NCBI RefSeq assembly: GCF_002917885.1
Contig: NZ_PQNY01000006.1
Span: forward strand, 1 to 64,000
Source of the DNA: Flavobacterium croceum DSM 17960
GTDB taxonomy: Bacteria > Bacteroidota > Bacteroidia > Flavobacteriales > Flavobacteriaceae
Direction of reading: 5' to 3'
DNA: 64,000 bases
The notes under the pieces were generated by a model. It saw only the letters and a program-made list of their open reading frames with translations. It searched no databases and was not told the origin of the DNA. This document shows, piece after piece, positions 45,543-54,020 of this stretch (position 1 is the stretch's first letter; every line of letters starts with the position of its first letter). A program made the position numbers and the translations under genes.

Positions 45543-46236
45543 AATTTATATTTTCCTTTTTACTTTTTTGGTATTTGCTCAAGAAAAACCTAAAGACTCT
45601 TTACCTGTTAAAACCGATAAGTACGGATTAAGGTTGGGTGTAGATTTATATAAATTATCACGAAGTTTTTACGATAAAGAATATAAAGGTTTAGAATTGG
45701 TAGGCGATTTCCGTTTAACCAAAAAACATTATGTAGCTGCCGAAATTGGTAATGAAAATAAAACAACTTCAGAAACGTATCTTAATTTTACTACCAAAGG
45801 AAGTTATATAAAAGCAGGTTTTGACTACAATACTTACGAAAACTGGACAGGAATGAACAATTTAATTCATTTGGGATTCCGCTATGGTTTTAGTAGTTTT
45901 AATCAAACGCTAAACTCTTACTCCATTTACAATACCAATCATTATTTTAACACAGTAACCAATTATCCTACTACAAAGTACGATGGGTTAACTGCAAGCT
46001 GGATTGAAATAGCATCTGGAATTAAAGTAGAAATTTTTAATAATTTGTTTATAGGAACTAGCGTAAGACTTAATTATTTATTATCGAATAAAAAACCTGA
46101 AACTTTCGACAATTTATACATTCCGGGGTACAACAAAACATACAACGGAAAATTTGGTGTAGGTTTTAACTATACCATATCTTATTTTTTGCCAATATTT
46201 AAGAAAAAAGTTGTGGCAAAAACACAAAAAAAATAA
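45523..46236 (+). CDS. DUF6048-like outer-membrane protein
   Basis: 237 aa from ATG 45523 (M-L-K-F-I-F-K-I-Y-I-F-L-F), which gives a clean signal peptide ending V-F-A-Q. An upstream ATG at 45502 is also in frame. The mature protein alternates polar and aromatic residues typical of a small beta barrel, and ends F-G-V-G-F-N-Y-T-I-S-Y-F-L-P-I-F with a basic tail. Paired with the DUF6452-like lipoprotein and likely cotranslated. Its stop directly abuts the stop of the reverse gene at 46237. Confidence 0.75.
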   Translation: MLKFIFKIYIFLFTFLVFAQEKPKDSLPVKTDKYGLRLGVDLYKLSRSFYDKEYKGLELVGDFRLTKKHYVAAEIGNENKTTSETYLNFTTKGSYIKAGFDYNTYENWTGMNNLIHLGFRYGFSSFNQTLNSYSIYNTNHYFNTVTNYPTTKYDGLTASWIEIASGIKVEIFNNLFIGTSVRLNYLLSNKKPETFDNLYIPGYNKTYNGKFGVGFNYTISYFLPIFKKKVVAKTQKK

Positions 46237-46470
46237 TTACTTAATTTCTTTAATCTCTTTAGAAAAAATTGATTTCATAAACAATTTTTCTCCTTCTTTG
46301 GTTTGTGTAGCTTGAAATTTTGGAGCTAAAAATGATGCCGATACAGCAGATACAACTGGTAACCAAAACCCTTGAAGTGATGTAAAATATTGTAATGCTA
46401 CTCTAAATATAACGAATAGAACTGCAAAAAAAAGGAAGTTATATAAAAATGCTTTATTTTTTTTTGACAT
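46237..46470 (-). CDS. Small two-helix membrane protein
   Basis: 77 aa from ATG 46470 (M-S-K-K-N-K-A-F-L-Y-N-F-L-F-F-A). Hydrophobic stretches at about residues 8-28 and 35-54 form two membrane helices. The C-terminus (K-F-Q-A-T-Q-T-K-E-G-E-K-L-F-M-K) is cytosolic-looking. An alternative start at 46494 overlaps the upstream glycosyltransferase. It lies 4 bp after that gene and is probably cotranscribed. No named family recognised. Confidence 0.7.
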   Translation of the reverse strand: MSKKNKAFLYNFLFFAVLFVIFRVALQYFTSLQGFWLPVVSAVSASFLAPKFQATQTKEGEKLFMKSIFSKEIKEIK

Positions 46471-46474
46471 ACGT

Positions 46475-47293
46475 TTATGTTTTTTTAATACCAAATTCGG
46501 TCCATGTTTTTTGTAATAGTTTTGTTTCTTTTCGAATTTTATAATTTTTCTTAATCATTTCGGGTTTTACATAGCCACGGGCATGATCTAGATGTATACA
46601 AACTGTAGAGTACCTTAACTGCTTGGCTTGCACACCATTATTTATCAATCGTTCTCCAAATTCTCTGTCTTCTCCTCCGTATTGCATACGCTCATCAAAA
46701 CCATTTACTGCCAAAAAATCTCTTTTCCATCCTGAGGCATTATGACCGTTCCAACTTGCATTTGTAGGTGTAATCGTATTGAGTAACCAACTTTTAAAGG
46801 TACTATTGGTAAGTTTATTATTTTTGAAAGAACTTTTAATACCGTATTTTTTAAGCCAATGAATATCAAAACATCTACCCGAATAAATATCTTCTTTGGT
46901 TATATCTTCAGAAATTTTCATAGGCAATTTATAATACCCTCCCGATAAAAAATATCCCTCTTCGCGGTATTTAATATGGTTTTCTACAAAATCTTCTCTG
47001 GGTATACAATCACCATCACTCATTAAAATATAGTCTGTGCTAGTAGCTAGTATGGCTTTGTTTAAAATAATGGTTTTTTGAAAGCCATTATCTTCATGCC
47101 AAACATGTTTTATACTGTAAAAAACTTCTGTAGCTATTTCGTCTAAACATTTTTTGGTTCGCTCATCAGATCCATCATCGGCAATAATTACTTCAAAATT
47201 TCTATAGGTTTGTGTGTTATACCCATAGAGAACTTTTTTTAACCACTCGGGAGAATTATAAGTGCTAATAATTATGGAAATATCTATTTTCAT
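46475..47293 (-). CDS. Glycosyltransferase family 2 with galactosyltransferase-type C-terminal domain
   Basis: 272 aa from ATG 47293. GT-A motifs: I-I-I-S-T-Y-N-S-P, I-I-A-D-D-G-S-D-E-R, and L-M-S-D-G-D-C-I-P-R (DxD). The C-terminal G-W-K-R-D-F-L-A-V-N-G-F-D-E then G-G-E-D-R-E-F-G-E-R is the Glyco_transf_7C signature of beta-1,4-galactosyltransferase-like enzymes. ATG 47293 sits 7 bp from its -7 box, so the mRNA may be leaderless. Divergent from a second glycosyltransferase. Confidence 0.88.
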   Translation of the reverse strand: MKIDISIIISTYNSPEWLKKVLYGYNTQTYRNFEVIIADDGSDERTKKCLDEIATEVFYSIKHVWHEDNGFQKTIILNKAILATSTDYILMSDGDCIPREDFVENHIKYREEGYFLSGGYYKLPMKISEDITKEDIYSGRCFDIHWLKKYGIKSSFKNNKLTNSTFKSWLLNTITPTNASWNGHNASGWKRDFLAVNGFDERMQYGGEDREFGERLINNGVQAKQLRYSTVCIHLDHARGYVKPEMIKKNYKIRKETKLLQKTWTEFGIKKT

Positions 47294-47299
47294 CGCTTG

Positions 47300-47307
47300 C
47301 AAAGATA
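47300..47307 (-). promoter_or_regulatory. Promoter -7 box of the 46475-47293 glycosyltransferase
   Basis: Reverse strand TATCTTTG, 6 bp before the ATG at 47293. Confidence 0.5.
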
Positions 47308-47316
47308 ATTTTTTTC

Positions 47317-47324
47317 TATATTTG
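47317..47324 (+). promoter_or_regulatory. Promoter -7 box of the 47345-48088 glycosyltransferase
   Basis: TATATTTG, 20 bp before the ATG at 47345. It lies 9 bp from the opposite-strand box at 47307, making a compact divergent promoter. Confidence 0.5.
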
Positions 47325-47344
47325 AATCATCAATTTTAGTGTAA

Positions 47345-48088
47345 ATGTTATCACTCTCGGTTATTATTCCTACATACAACGAAGAAAGTTATTTAGAAGA
47401 TTGTTTAAAATCTGTTGGCTTTGTTAATCAAATAATAGTTGTTGATTCTTTTAGTACCGATGCGACTATAAGTATTGCAAAAAAATACAATTGTGAAATT
47501 ATTCAGCGTAAATTTGACAACTTTTCCAATCAAAAAAATGAAGCTATAAAATTAGCCAAACACGATTGGATACTTTTTTTAGATGCAGATGAGCGTATTA
47601 CTCCAAAATTACAGTACGAAATAGTAAATACAATTTCTAATTCGAATTCAAAAATTGGTGGTTATAAATTACGATTTCCTCATTTTTATATGAATCGATT
47701 TCTATACCACACTGAAAACAAAGTGGTTAGACTTGTTAAAAACAAAAATATACATTTTGAAGGAGAAGTTCATGAAAAACTCATTCATGAAGGCGATGTT
47801 GGCGTTTTGAAAAATAAAGTTTTGCATTATACCTACAAAGGTTTATTCCATTATATCAAGAAAAAAGATTCTTACGCTTGGTTTCAAGCAAAAATGTCAT
47901 TAGAAAAAAATAAAAAATCATCTTATTTTTTACTGCTATTTAAACCTTTTTACCGATTTTTTCACACCTATTTTATCAGAAAAGGTTTTTTAGATGGTAT
48001 ACCAGGTCTTGCCGTTGCAACTATAGATGCGTATGGCGTTTTTTCTAGATATGTAAAAATGATACTTTTGGAAAAAGGAATCAAATAA
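47345..48088 (+). CDS. Glycosyltransferase family 2 (KdtX/WaaE-like)
   Basis: 247 aa. V-I-I-P-T-Y-N-E-E-S-Y-L, V-D-S-F-S-T-D-A-T, F-S-N-Q-K-N-E-A and the metal site L-F-L-D-A-D-E-R are present; G-E-V-H-E-K-L and F-I-R-K-G-F-L-D-G-I-P-G close the protein. It has the same plan as the enzyme at 14480 and may be a paralogue acting on a different core acceptor. It converges on phoH with a 4 bp gap. Confidence 0.9.
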   Translation: MLSLSVIIPTYNEESYLEDCLKSVGFVNQIIVVDSFSTDATISIAKKYNCEIIQRKFDNFSNQKNEAIKLAKHDWILFLDADERITPKLQYEIVNTISNSNSKIGGYKLRFPHFYMNRFLYHTENKVVRLVKNKNIHFEGEVHEKLIHEGDVGVLKNKVLHYTYKGLFHYIKKKDSYAWFQAKMSLEKNKKSSYFLLLFKPFYRFFHTYFIRKGFLDGIPGLAVATIDAYGVFSRYVKMILLEKGIK

Positions 48089-48092
48089 ATTT

Positions 48093-49043
48093 TTAATCAG
48101 TATTTTCGATACTCTTGTAGGCATCAATTATTTTTTTCACCAATCTATGGCGTACAATATCTTTATCGTCTAAATATAAAATACCTATTCCTTCTACATC
48201 TTTCAACACCAAAAGTGCTTCTCGTAAACCTGAAATGGTCTTTTTGGGTAAATCAACTTGACCAGGATCTCCTGTTATAATAAATTTTGCATTTTTCCCC
48301 ATACGGGTTAAAAACATTTTCATTTGACTATGTGTGGTATTTTGAGCCTCATCTAAAATTACAAAAGCATTATCCAAAGTTCTACCACGCATAAACGCAA
48401 GTGGCGCTATTTGTATGATGCCTTTTAAAATATAATCTTCGAGTTTTTCTGGCGGAATCATATCGCGCAACGCATCATACAAGGGTTGCATATATGGATC
48501 GAGTTTTTCTTTCATATCACCAGGAAGAAAACCTAGATTTTCTCCAGCTTCTACAGCAGGTCGTGTTAATATAATGCGTTTTACTTGTTTTTCTTTTAAA
48601 GCTCTAACAGCCAAAGCTACACCTGTATATGTTTTGCCTGTACCCGCAGGCCCTACTGCAAACACCATATCATTTTTTGCAACAAATTCTACAAGTTTTT
48701 GCTGATTTGGAGTCATGGCTTTTATAAGCTTTCCTCCTAACCCATGCACCAAAATTTTATCTTGCTCGTCTATGCGTTGTTCTTCGGCAGAGGTGCTTTG
48801 AATAACCCTATCAATAACATTTGTATCGATGTTATTGTATCGAGTAAAATGAAGCATAAGTCGTTTAAAACGGGTTTCAAACTCATCTAGCTCTTCTTTT
48901 TCACCAAAAACTTTTAGTGTGTTTCCTCGTGCAACAATTTTTAATTTTGGATAGTATTTTTTAATAATTTCAAGATGAGCATCTTGTGTACCCCAAAATT
49001 CTTTTGGAGCAATATCAACTAGTTCAATAATTCTTTCGTTCAA
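48093..49043 (-). CDS. phoH: PhoH family protein (predicted ATPase)
   Basis: 316 aa if started at TTG 49043, where family homology begins (N-E-R-I-I-E-L-V-D-I-A-P-K-E-F-W-G); an ATG at 49100 adds 19 residues that run through a palindrome and would start inside the divergent promoter. Walker A is A-V-G-P-A-G-T-G-K-T-Y near the middle; Walker B is A-F-V-I-L-D-E-A-Q-N, followed by F-I-I-T-G-D-P-G-Q-V-D. Probably an RNA-associated ATPase; also common next to ybeY elsewhere. Confidence 0.92.
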   Translation of the reverse strand: MNERIIELVDIAPKEFWGTQDAHLEIIKKYYPKLKIVARGNTLKVFGEKEELDEFETRFKRLMLHFTRYNNIDTNVIDRVIQSTSAEEQRIDEQDKILVHGLGGKLIKAMTPNQQKLVEFVAKNDMVFAVGPAGTGKTYTGVALAVRALKEKQVKRIILTRPAVEAGENLGFLPGDMKEKLDPYMQPLYDALRDMIPPEKLEDYILKGIIQIAPLAFMRGRTLDNAFVILDEAQNTTHSQMKMFLTRMGKNAKFIITGDPGQVDLPKKTISGLREALLVLKDVEGIGILYLDDKDIVRHRLVKKIIDAYKSIENTD

Positions 49044-49068
49044 GCGTATATTTTTTAGTTTAAAATTT

Positions 49069-49082
49069 ACTAATATATTAGT
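49069..49082. repeat. Perfect 14 bp palindrome between phoH and SAM hydrolase genes
   Basis: ACTAATATATTAGT reads the same on both strands, and its last base begins the TAGCTTTG box of the forward gene. Possible operator for the divergent pair. Confidence 0.5.
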
Positions 49083-49089
49083 AGCTTTG
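49082..49089 (+). promoter_or_regulatory. Promoter -7 box of the SAM hydrolase gene
   Basis: TAGCTTTG; 59 bp before the ATG at 49149. Confidence 0.45.
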
Positions 49090-49148
49090 CATATTTCCAA
49101 ATTTAGAGAAAATAGGTATTCATTTTACAATAAGTTATAAACAAATTT

Positions 49149-49970
49149 ATGTCAATAATTACATTAACTACCGATTACGGCCACAAAGACTATTTTGTAG
49201 GAGCTATAAAAGGTAAGCTAATTGCGGCAGAAAAAAACATAACTGTTGTAGATATTTCTCACGACATCGATCCGTTTAATATTGCCGAAGCTAGTTATAT
49301 TTTGGGTAGAGCTTATCAAGGTTTTCCTGTAGGTACTATACACATTATAGGTGTTGATGTAGAAAAAAATCATGAAAATCAGCACGTTGCTATTAAATGG
49401 AATGACCATTATTTTATAGGAGCAGACAATGGTATACTAAGCATGATGCTACAAGGCAGTACACCTCAAGAAATGGTTACTTTAAATTTAGGCGAATCTG
49501 TAAAAGATTTGTCTGATATTGATATTATTTTGTATTCTGCTTTGCATTTGGTACATACAAAAAGTTTAGAAAGTATAGGTACTACAACTACAAGTTTAAA
49601 ATCTATTTCACAATTACAAGCCTCTATAAGTACTGATGCTAAAATAATTAGTGGTAATATTATTTATATAGACCATTTTGGAAACGCTGTAAGCAATATT
49701 ACCCGCGAACTATTCTATAAAAATGTAAACGGACGCACTTTTGAAATAAAATTTAAACGAAACAAAATCAGCACAATTTATACTAAATATTCCGATATTG
49801 CCGTTGGAACTAATTATCCTATAAAAAATTATGAAGGCTTACAAATGGCTCTTTTTAATGAAGCAGGTTTTTTGGAAATTGCTATTTTTAAAAGTAATCC
49901 TAATGTAGGAAGTGCTAAGAGTTTATTGGGTTTAAATTATCACGATGTAATAACCATAGAATTTAATTAA
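49149..49970 (+). CDS. SAM hydroxide adenosyltransferase (DUF62 family)
   Basis: 273 aa. It hydrolyses S-adenosylmethionine to adenosine and methionine, using water in place of halide. L-T-T-D-Y-G-H-K-D-Y-F-V-G-A near residue 6, V-D-I-S-H-D-I-D-P-F-N-I, G-A-D-N-G-I-L-S and I-D-H-F-G-N-A-V-S-N are family motifs. Members closely resemble fluorinase and chlorinase, but the chloride-specific loop cannot be judged here. Followed by a monooxygenase-like gene after 1 bp. Confidence 0.92.
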   Translation: MSIITLTTDYGHKDYFVGAIKGKLIAAEKNITVVDISHDIDPFNIAEASYILGRAYQGFPVGTIHIIGVDVEKNHENQHVAIKWNDHYFIGADNGILSMMLQGSTPQEMVTLNLGESVKDLSDIDIILYSALHLVHTKSLESIGTTTTSLKSISQLQASISTDAKIISGNIIYIDHFGNAVSNITRELFYKNVNGRTFEIKFKRNKISTIYTKYSDIAVGTNYPIKNYEGLQMALFNEAGFLEIAIFKSNPNVGSAKSLLGLNYHDVITIEFN

Positions 49971-49971
49971 A

Positions 49972-50268
49972 ATGTTTATACGAATTGTAAAAATGACTTT
50001 TCACGAAGATAAAATTGAAGATTTTTTAACTAATTTTCATCAGGTGAAAGAAAAAATACGAAACACTACAGGCAATAGTCTTTTAGAATTATACCAAGAC
50101 AAAAATAATCCTTGCATATTCTTTACTTACAGTTACTGGAATGAGGAGCAAGATTTGGAAAATTACCGCAATTCTGACTTATTTAAAGAAGTGTGGAGCT
50201 ATACAAAAACGCTTTTCAAAGATAAACCAGAAGCATGGAGTGTAGATAAAAAAGTATCATTAGAATAA
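49972..50268 (+). CDS. Antibiotic biosynthesis monooxygenase (ABM) domain protein
   Basis: 98 aa. The compact ferredoxin-like ABM fold is seen in I-R-I-V-K-M-T-F, N-T-T-G-N-S-L-L-E-L-Y-Q-D, F-T-Y-S-Y-W-N-E-E-Q-D-L-E-N-Y-R and F-K-E-V-W. Family members are small quinol monooxygenases or heme-binding proteins. It follows the SAM hydrolase by 1 bp, so the two are cotranslated. Confidence 0.85.
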   Translation: MFIRIVKMTFHEDKIEDFLTNFHQVKEKIRNTTGNSLLELYQDKNNPCIFFTYSYWNEEQDLENYRNSDLFKEVWSYTKTLFKDKPEAWSVDKKVSLE

Positions 50269-50317
50269 CCAAAATAAAACAATACAGTACTTACACGATT
50301 TTAATACCCATTACAAA

Positions 50318-51040
50318 ATGAAATCAATACTAGTAAAAGAAATTAAATCCTTTTTTGGATCACCAATAGGCTATTTGGTTATAGCTGTATTTTTGTTGAT
50401 AAACGGTTTGTTTCTTTGGGTTTTTGAAGGCGACTTTAACATTTTAAATAGCGGTTTTGCCGATTTAACGCCGTTTTTTACTTTTTCTCCTTGGGTACTC
50501 TTATTTTTAATTCCAGCAGTAACCATGCGTAGTTTTTCTGACGAAAAAAAACAAGGTACAATAGAGCTTTTGTTTACAAAGCCAATTTCTATTTGGCAAA
50601 TTGTTCTAGGAAAATTTTTAGGTGCATTTATCCTCATTATTTTGGCACTACTACCCACACTTATTTATGTATATACTGTCTATAATTTGGGCTATCCTGT
50701 AGGAAATTTAGATTTTGGTAGTACTCTAGGCTCTTATTTTGGATTGCTTTTTCTTATAGCCTCTTATTGTGCTATAGGTATTTACACTTCTACTCTTTCT
50801 GAAAATCAAATTGTTGCATTTATTTTGGCAGTTGTTTTGTGTTTTATACTATATTTTGGTTTTGAAGGAATATCAAATTTATTTAAAAACTTTCAAGATG
50901 TAATAGCGCGTTTGGGCATGGATTATCATTACCAAAGTATGAGTAAAGGCGTTATAGATACCCGAGATATTTTGTATTTTTCATCTATTACTACTATTTT
51001 TTTGGCTGCTACTGTTTATAAACTTAAATCGTTGAAATAA
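50318..51040 (+). CDS. gldF: Gliding motility ABC transporter permease GldF
   Basis: 240 aa, six membrane helices, ABC-2 type. It forms with GldA (ATPase, elsewhere) and GldG a transporter required for gliding in Flavobacterium. M-K-S-I-L-V-K-E-I-K-S-F-F-G-S-P-I-G-Y-L opens the protein, and S-F-S-D-E-K-K-Q-G-T-I-E-L-L-F-T-K-P is the ABC-2 cytoplasmic motif. Immediately followed by gldG; their order is the conserved one. Confidence 0.94.
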   Translation: MKSILVKEIKSFFGSPIGYLVIAVFLLINGLFLWVFEGDFNILNSGFADLTPFFTFSPWVLLFLIPAVTMRSFSDEKKQGTIELLFTKPISIWQIVLGKFLGAFILIILALLPTLIYVYTVYNLGYPVGNLDFGSTLGSYFGLLFLIASYCAIGIYTSTLSENQIVAFILAVVLCFILYFGFEGISNLFKNFQDVIARLGMDYHYQSMSKGVIDTRDILYFSSITTIFLAATVYKLKSLK

Positions 51041-51046
51041 TTGACC

Positions 51047-52735
51047 ATGAACAAATCTTTAAAACATATACTCTCAATTATAAGTATTGCTTTGGTAATT
51101 AATTTTGCGGGACATTACTTATACAAACGATTTGATTTAACTGCCGATAAGCGTTATACACTATCACCAACAACGGTGTCTATTGTCAATAAAATAGACA
51201 AACCTGTGTATGTAGATATTTATTTGGAAGGAAATTTTCCTGGAGAATTTAAAAAATTACAATCTGAAACCTTACAACTACTCGAAGAGTTTAAAGCATA
51301 CAACAATCAAATTATTGTAAATTTTAAAAATCCTCTAGAAGACCAAACAAATCAAGAAGCACAAAAACTTGTAGCCAAAGGTTTAACGCCAGTGAATATT
51401 ACTGTAGATGATAAAGGAAAAAAAACAGAAACCATGGTTTTTCCGTGGGCAGAAGTAACCTGTAATAATAAAACGACCAAAGTAGCTTTGCTTAAAAATA
51501 TGATGGGAGTTTCTGCCGCAGAAAAAGTTGTAAGCTCTGTACAACACTTAGAATACGGATTTGCCAACGCTATCAATACCGTAATTACCGCAAAGCAGAA
51601 AAAAATTGCAATGCTTAAAGGTAATGGTGAAACAGATGATATTTTTATTGCTGATTTTATTAAAGCCGTAAAAGAAAATTATTTTATAGGCACTTTTACA
51701 CTAGATTCTGTAGCCAAAAACCCTACAAAAACCTTAGAATATCTAAAAAAATACGACTTAGCTGTAATAAGTAAACCTACACAAACCTTTACTGATGAGG
51801 AAAAACAAGTACTCGATCAATTTATTATACACGGAGGCAAAACATTGTGGATGGTAGATGCAGTAAATATTGAAATGGATAGTTTGTACAATGCTACGGG
51901 AGCGGCTATGGCGTTTCCGAGAGATTTAGGGCTAAACGATATGTTTTTTAAATACGGAATTCGCATAAAACCCGATTTGATTAAAGATATTATGGCAACG
52001 CCTATTGCACTTGCTACGGGCGAAGAAGGTAGTGGTACACAATACAATCAATATCCTTGGTTTTATTCGCCCATGATTTATCCATTGGAAAACAAAAACA
52101 AATCTAAAACCAACCCAATAGTTAGCAATTTAGACGCATTAAAATTTGAATTTACAAACCCAATAGAGTTACTTAAAAACCCAATACATAAAACAGTTTT
52201 ACTTCAATCGTCGCCTGCTTCCAAAGCTGTAGGAACTCCTGTTGAAATCAATTTAAACATGGCTGCCGAAAGACCAAATCAAGCCGAGTTTAAAGATATG
52301 GGTAACATTCCGGTAGCGGTATTGCTTGAAGGTAAATTTAATTCTGTGTATCAAAATAGAGTTTTACCTTTTGAGCAAAGTAATTTTACTCCTCAAGGTT
52401 TACAAAATAAGATGATTGTAATTTCTGATGGCGACATCATGAAAAATCAATTAGACAAAAATTACCAACCTATGGAATTAGGTTTTGATAAATGGACTAA
52501 CCAATTTTATGCTAACAAAGAATTTTTGCTCAATTGTGTAAATTATTTACTCGATGACAAAGGATTAATTAATATACGAAACAAAGAGGTTGCAATACCA
52601 ATATTAGACACCGAAAAAGTGTACCAAAACTATACAACCTATCAACTTATCACTGTTGGATTACCATTGGTATTGTTATTAATATTTGGCGTGGTATTTA
52701 CCTACACTCGAAAATTAAAATATCAAAAACGTTAA
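51047..52735 (+). CDS. gldG: Gliding motility-associated ABC transporter protein GldG
   Basis: 562 aa from ATG 51047 (a TTG at 51041 directly abuts gldF's stop). Single membrane helices at about residues 6-24 and near the C-terminus (V-G-L-P-L-V-L-L-L-I-F-G-V-V-F) hold a large periplasmic ABC_transp_aux-type domain. F-D-L-T-A-D-K-R-Y-T-L-S-P-T and L-D-Q-F-I-I-H-G-G-K-T-L-W-M-V-D are landmarks of GldG. Acts with GldF. Confidence 0.94.
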   Translation: MNKSLKHILSIISIALVINFAGHYLYKRFDLTADKRYTLSPTTVSIVNKIDKPVYVDIYLEGNFPGEFKKLQSETLQLLEEFKAYNNQIIVNFKNPLEDQTNQEAQKLVAKGLTPVNITVDDKGKKTETMVFPWAEVTCNNKTTKVALLKNMMGVSAAEKVVSSVQHLEYGFANAINTVITAKQKKIAMLKGNGETDDIFIADFIKAVKENYFIGTFTLDSVAKNPTKTLEYLKKYDLAVISKPTQTFTDEEKQVLDQFIIHGGKTLWMVDAVNIEMDSLYNATGAAMAFPRDLGLNDMFFKYGIRIKPDLIKDIMATPIALATGEEGSGTQYNQYPWFYSPMIYPLENKNKSKTNPIVSNLDALKFEFTNPIELLKNPIHKTVLLQSSPASKAVGTPVEINLNMAAERPNQAEFKDMGNIPVAVLLEGKFNSVYQNRVLPFEQSNFTPQGLQNKMIVISDGDIMKNQLDKNYQPMELGFDKWTNQFYANKEFLLNCVNYLLDDKGLINIRNKEVAIPILDTEKVYQNYTTYQLITVGLPLVLLLIFGVVFTYTRKLKYQKR

Positions 52736-52774
52736 AACAACCATAAATTAAAGCATTCATTAACACTAACTGCT

Positions 52775-52816
52775 ATAAAATTTAGGCTTAGCTTAGTAAA
52801 AATTACTAAATTTTAT
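52775..52816. repeat. Nested inverted repeats in the dnaN promoter
   Basis: Outer arms ATAAAATTTAG (52775-52785) and CTAAATTTTAT (52806-52816) are perfect 11-mers. An inner pair, TTAGTAA (52793-52799) and TTACTAA (52803-52809), has a 3-base centre. The outer right arm overlaps the inner right arm, so the two structures exclude each other. They sit just upstream of the -7 box. Confidence 0.55.
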
Positions 52817-52817
52817 G

Positions 52818-52825
52818 TAGGTTTG
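52818..52825 (+). promoter_or_regulatory. Promoter -7 box of dnaN
   Basis: TAGGTTTG, 16 bp before the ATG. Confidence 0.55.
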
Positions 52826-52841
52826 TAAAAAATAAAGAAAA

Positions 52842-53960
52842 ATGAAATTTATTGTATCTAGTTCCTATTTATTAAAACAATTACAAGTTTTAGGAAGTGT
52901 TATAAATAGCAGTAATACGTTACCTATATTAGACAACTTTTTGTTTGAATTAAGCAAAAATACACTTACTGTATCGGCTTCAGATTTAGAAACAACAATG
53001 TCTGCAACACTCGAAATAGAGTCTAAAGATAAAGGTAGTGTAGCTGTGCCTGCAAAATTATTATTAGATATATTAAAAACTTTTCCAGAGCAACCCCTTA
53101 CTTTTACTGTAGAAGAAAACAATACAATAGAAATAAGTTCAAATTCGGGTAAATATGCCATTGCGTATGCCGCTGGAGAAGAGTTTCCAAAATCAGTAGC
53201 ATTAGAAAATCCTTCTTCTACACTAGTTCCTGCCGAAGTATTATCTACAGCAATAAGCAAAACTATTTTTGCTGCAGGAAATGATGATTTGCGCCCTGTA
53301 ATGAGTGGTGTATTTTTTCAATTTTCTCCAGAAGGTTTAATATTTGTAGCTACAGATGCTCACAAACTAGTTAAATATCAGCGTACAGACGTAAAAGCTT
53401 CGCAAGTAGCCGATTTTATTATGCCAAAAAAACCTTTAACTATTTTAAAAGGTATATTAGCAACATCAAATGCAGAAGTTACAATAGAATACAATGATGC
53501 AAATGCTACTTTTTCGTTTGAAAACTATGTATTAACTTGTAGACTTATAGACGGAAAATATCCAAACTACGAGGCAGTAATACCAAAAGAAAATCCAAAC
53601 AAATTAATTATAGACAGAACTTTGTTTTTGAGTTCAGTGCGTCGTGTAGCAATTTTTTCTAATAAAACTACACATCAAATACGCTTAAAAATTGCTGGTG
53701 CAGAATTGAACATTTCTGCCGAAGATATAGATTACTCAAACAAAGCCGAAGAACGTTTAACGTGCGATTACCAAGGCGATGACATACAAATAGGTTTTAA
53801 TTCTCGTTTTTTATTGGAGATGCTAACCAATTTACAATCTGATGAGATTCAACTTGAAATGTCAATGCCAAATAGAGCAGGTATTTTAACTCCTGTAGAT
53901 GGATTGGAAGAAGGCGAAACTATAACCATGTTGGTAATGCCAGTAATGCTAAATAACTAA
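52842..53960 (+). CDS. dnaN: DNA polymerase III beta sliding clamp
   Basis: 372 aa, three tandem clamp domains of about 120 residues. It tethers the replicative polymerase to DNA. Landmarks: N-T-L-P-I-L-D-N-F-L-F, G-K-Y-A-I-A-Y-A-A-G-E-E-F-P, F-V-A-T-D-A-H-K-L-V, and the C-terminal M-L-V-M-P-V-M-L-N-N. It is not next to dnaA or gyrB, as is usual in Bacteroidetes. Confidence 0.97.
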   Translation: MKFIVSSSYLLKQLQVLGSVINSSNTLPILDNFLFELSKNTLTVSASDLETTMSATLEIESKDKGSVAVPAKLLLDILKTFPEQPLTFTVEENNTIEISSNSGKYAIAYAAGEEFPKSVALENPSSTLVPAEVLSTAISKTIFAAGNDDLRPVMSGVFFQFSPEGLIFVATDAHKLVKYQRTDVKASQVADFIMPKKPLTILKGILATSNAEVTIEYNDANATFSFENYVLTCRLIDGKYPNYEAVIPKENPNKLIIDRTLFLSSVRRVAIFSNKTTHQIRLKIAGAELNISAEDIDYSNKAEERLTCDYQGDDIQIGFNSRFLLEMLTNLQSDEIQLEMSMPNRAGILTPVDGLEEGETITMLVMPVMLNN

Positions 53961-53981
53961 ATATTTATATAGTATTGTGCT

Positions 53982-54014
53982 AAAAAAAGTCGGTAAATTT
54001 ACCGACTTTTTTTT
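53982..54014. terminator. Bidirectional terminator between dnaN and universal stress gene
   Basis: AAAGTCGGTAAA directly followed by its reverse complement (no spacer), with A and T runs on both sides. Serves both convergent genes. Confidence 0.92.
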
Positions 54015-54020
54015 GTATGC

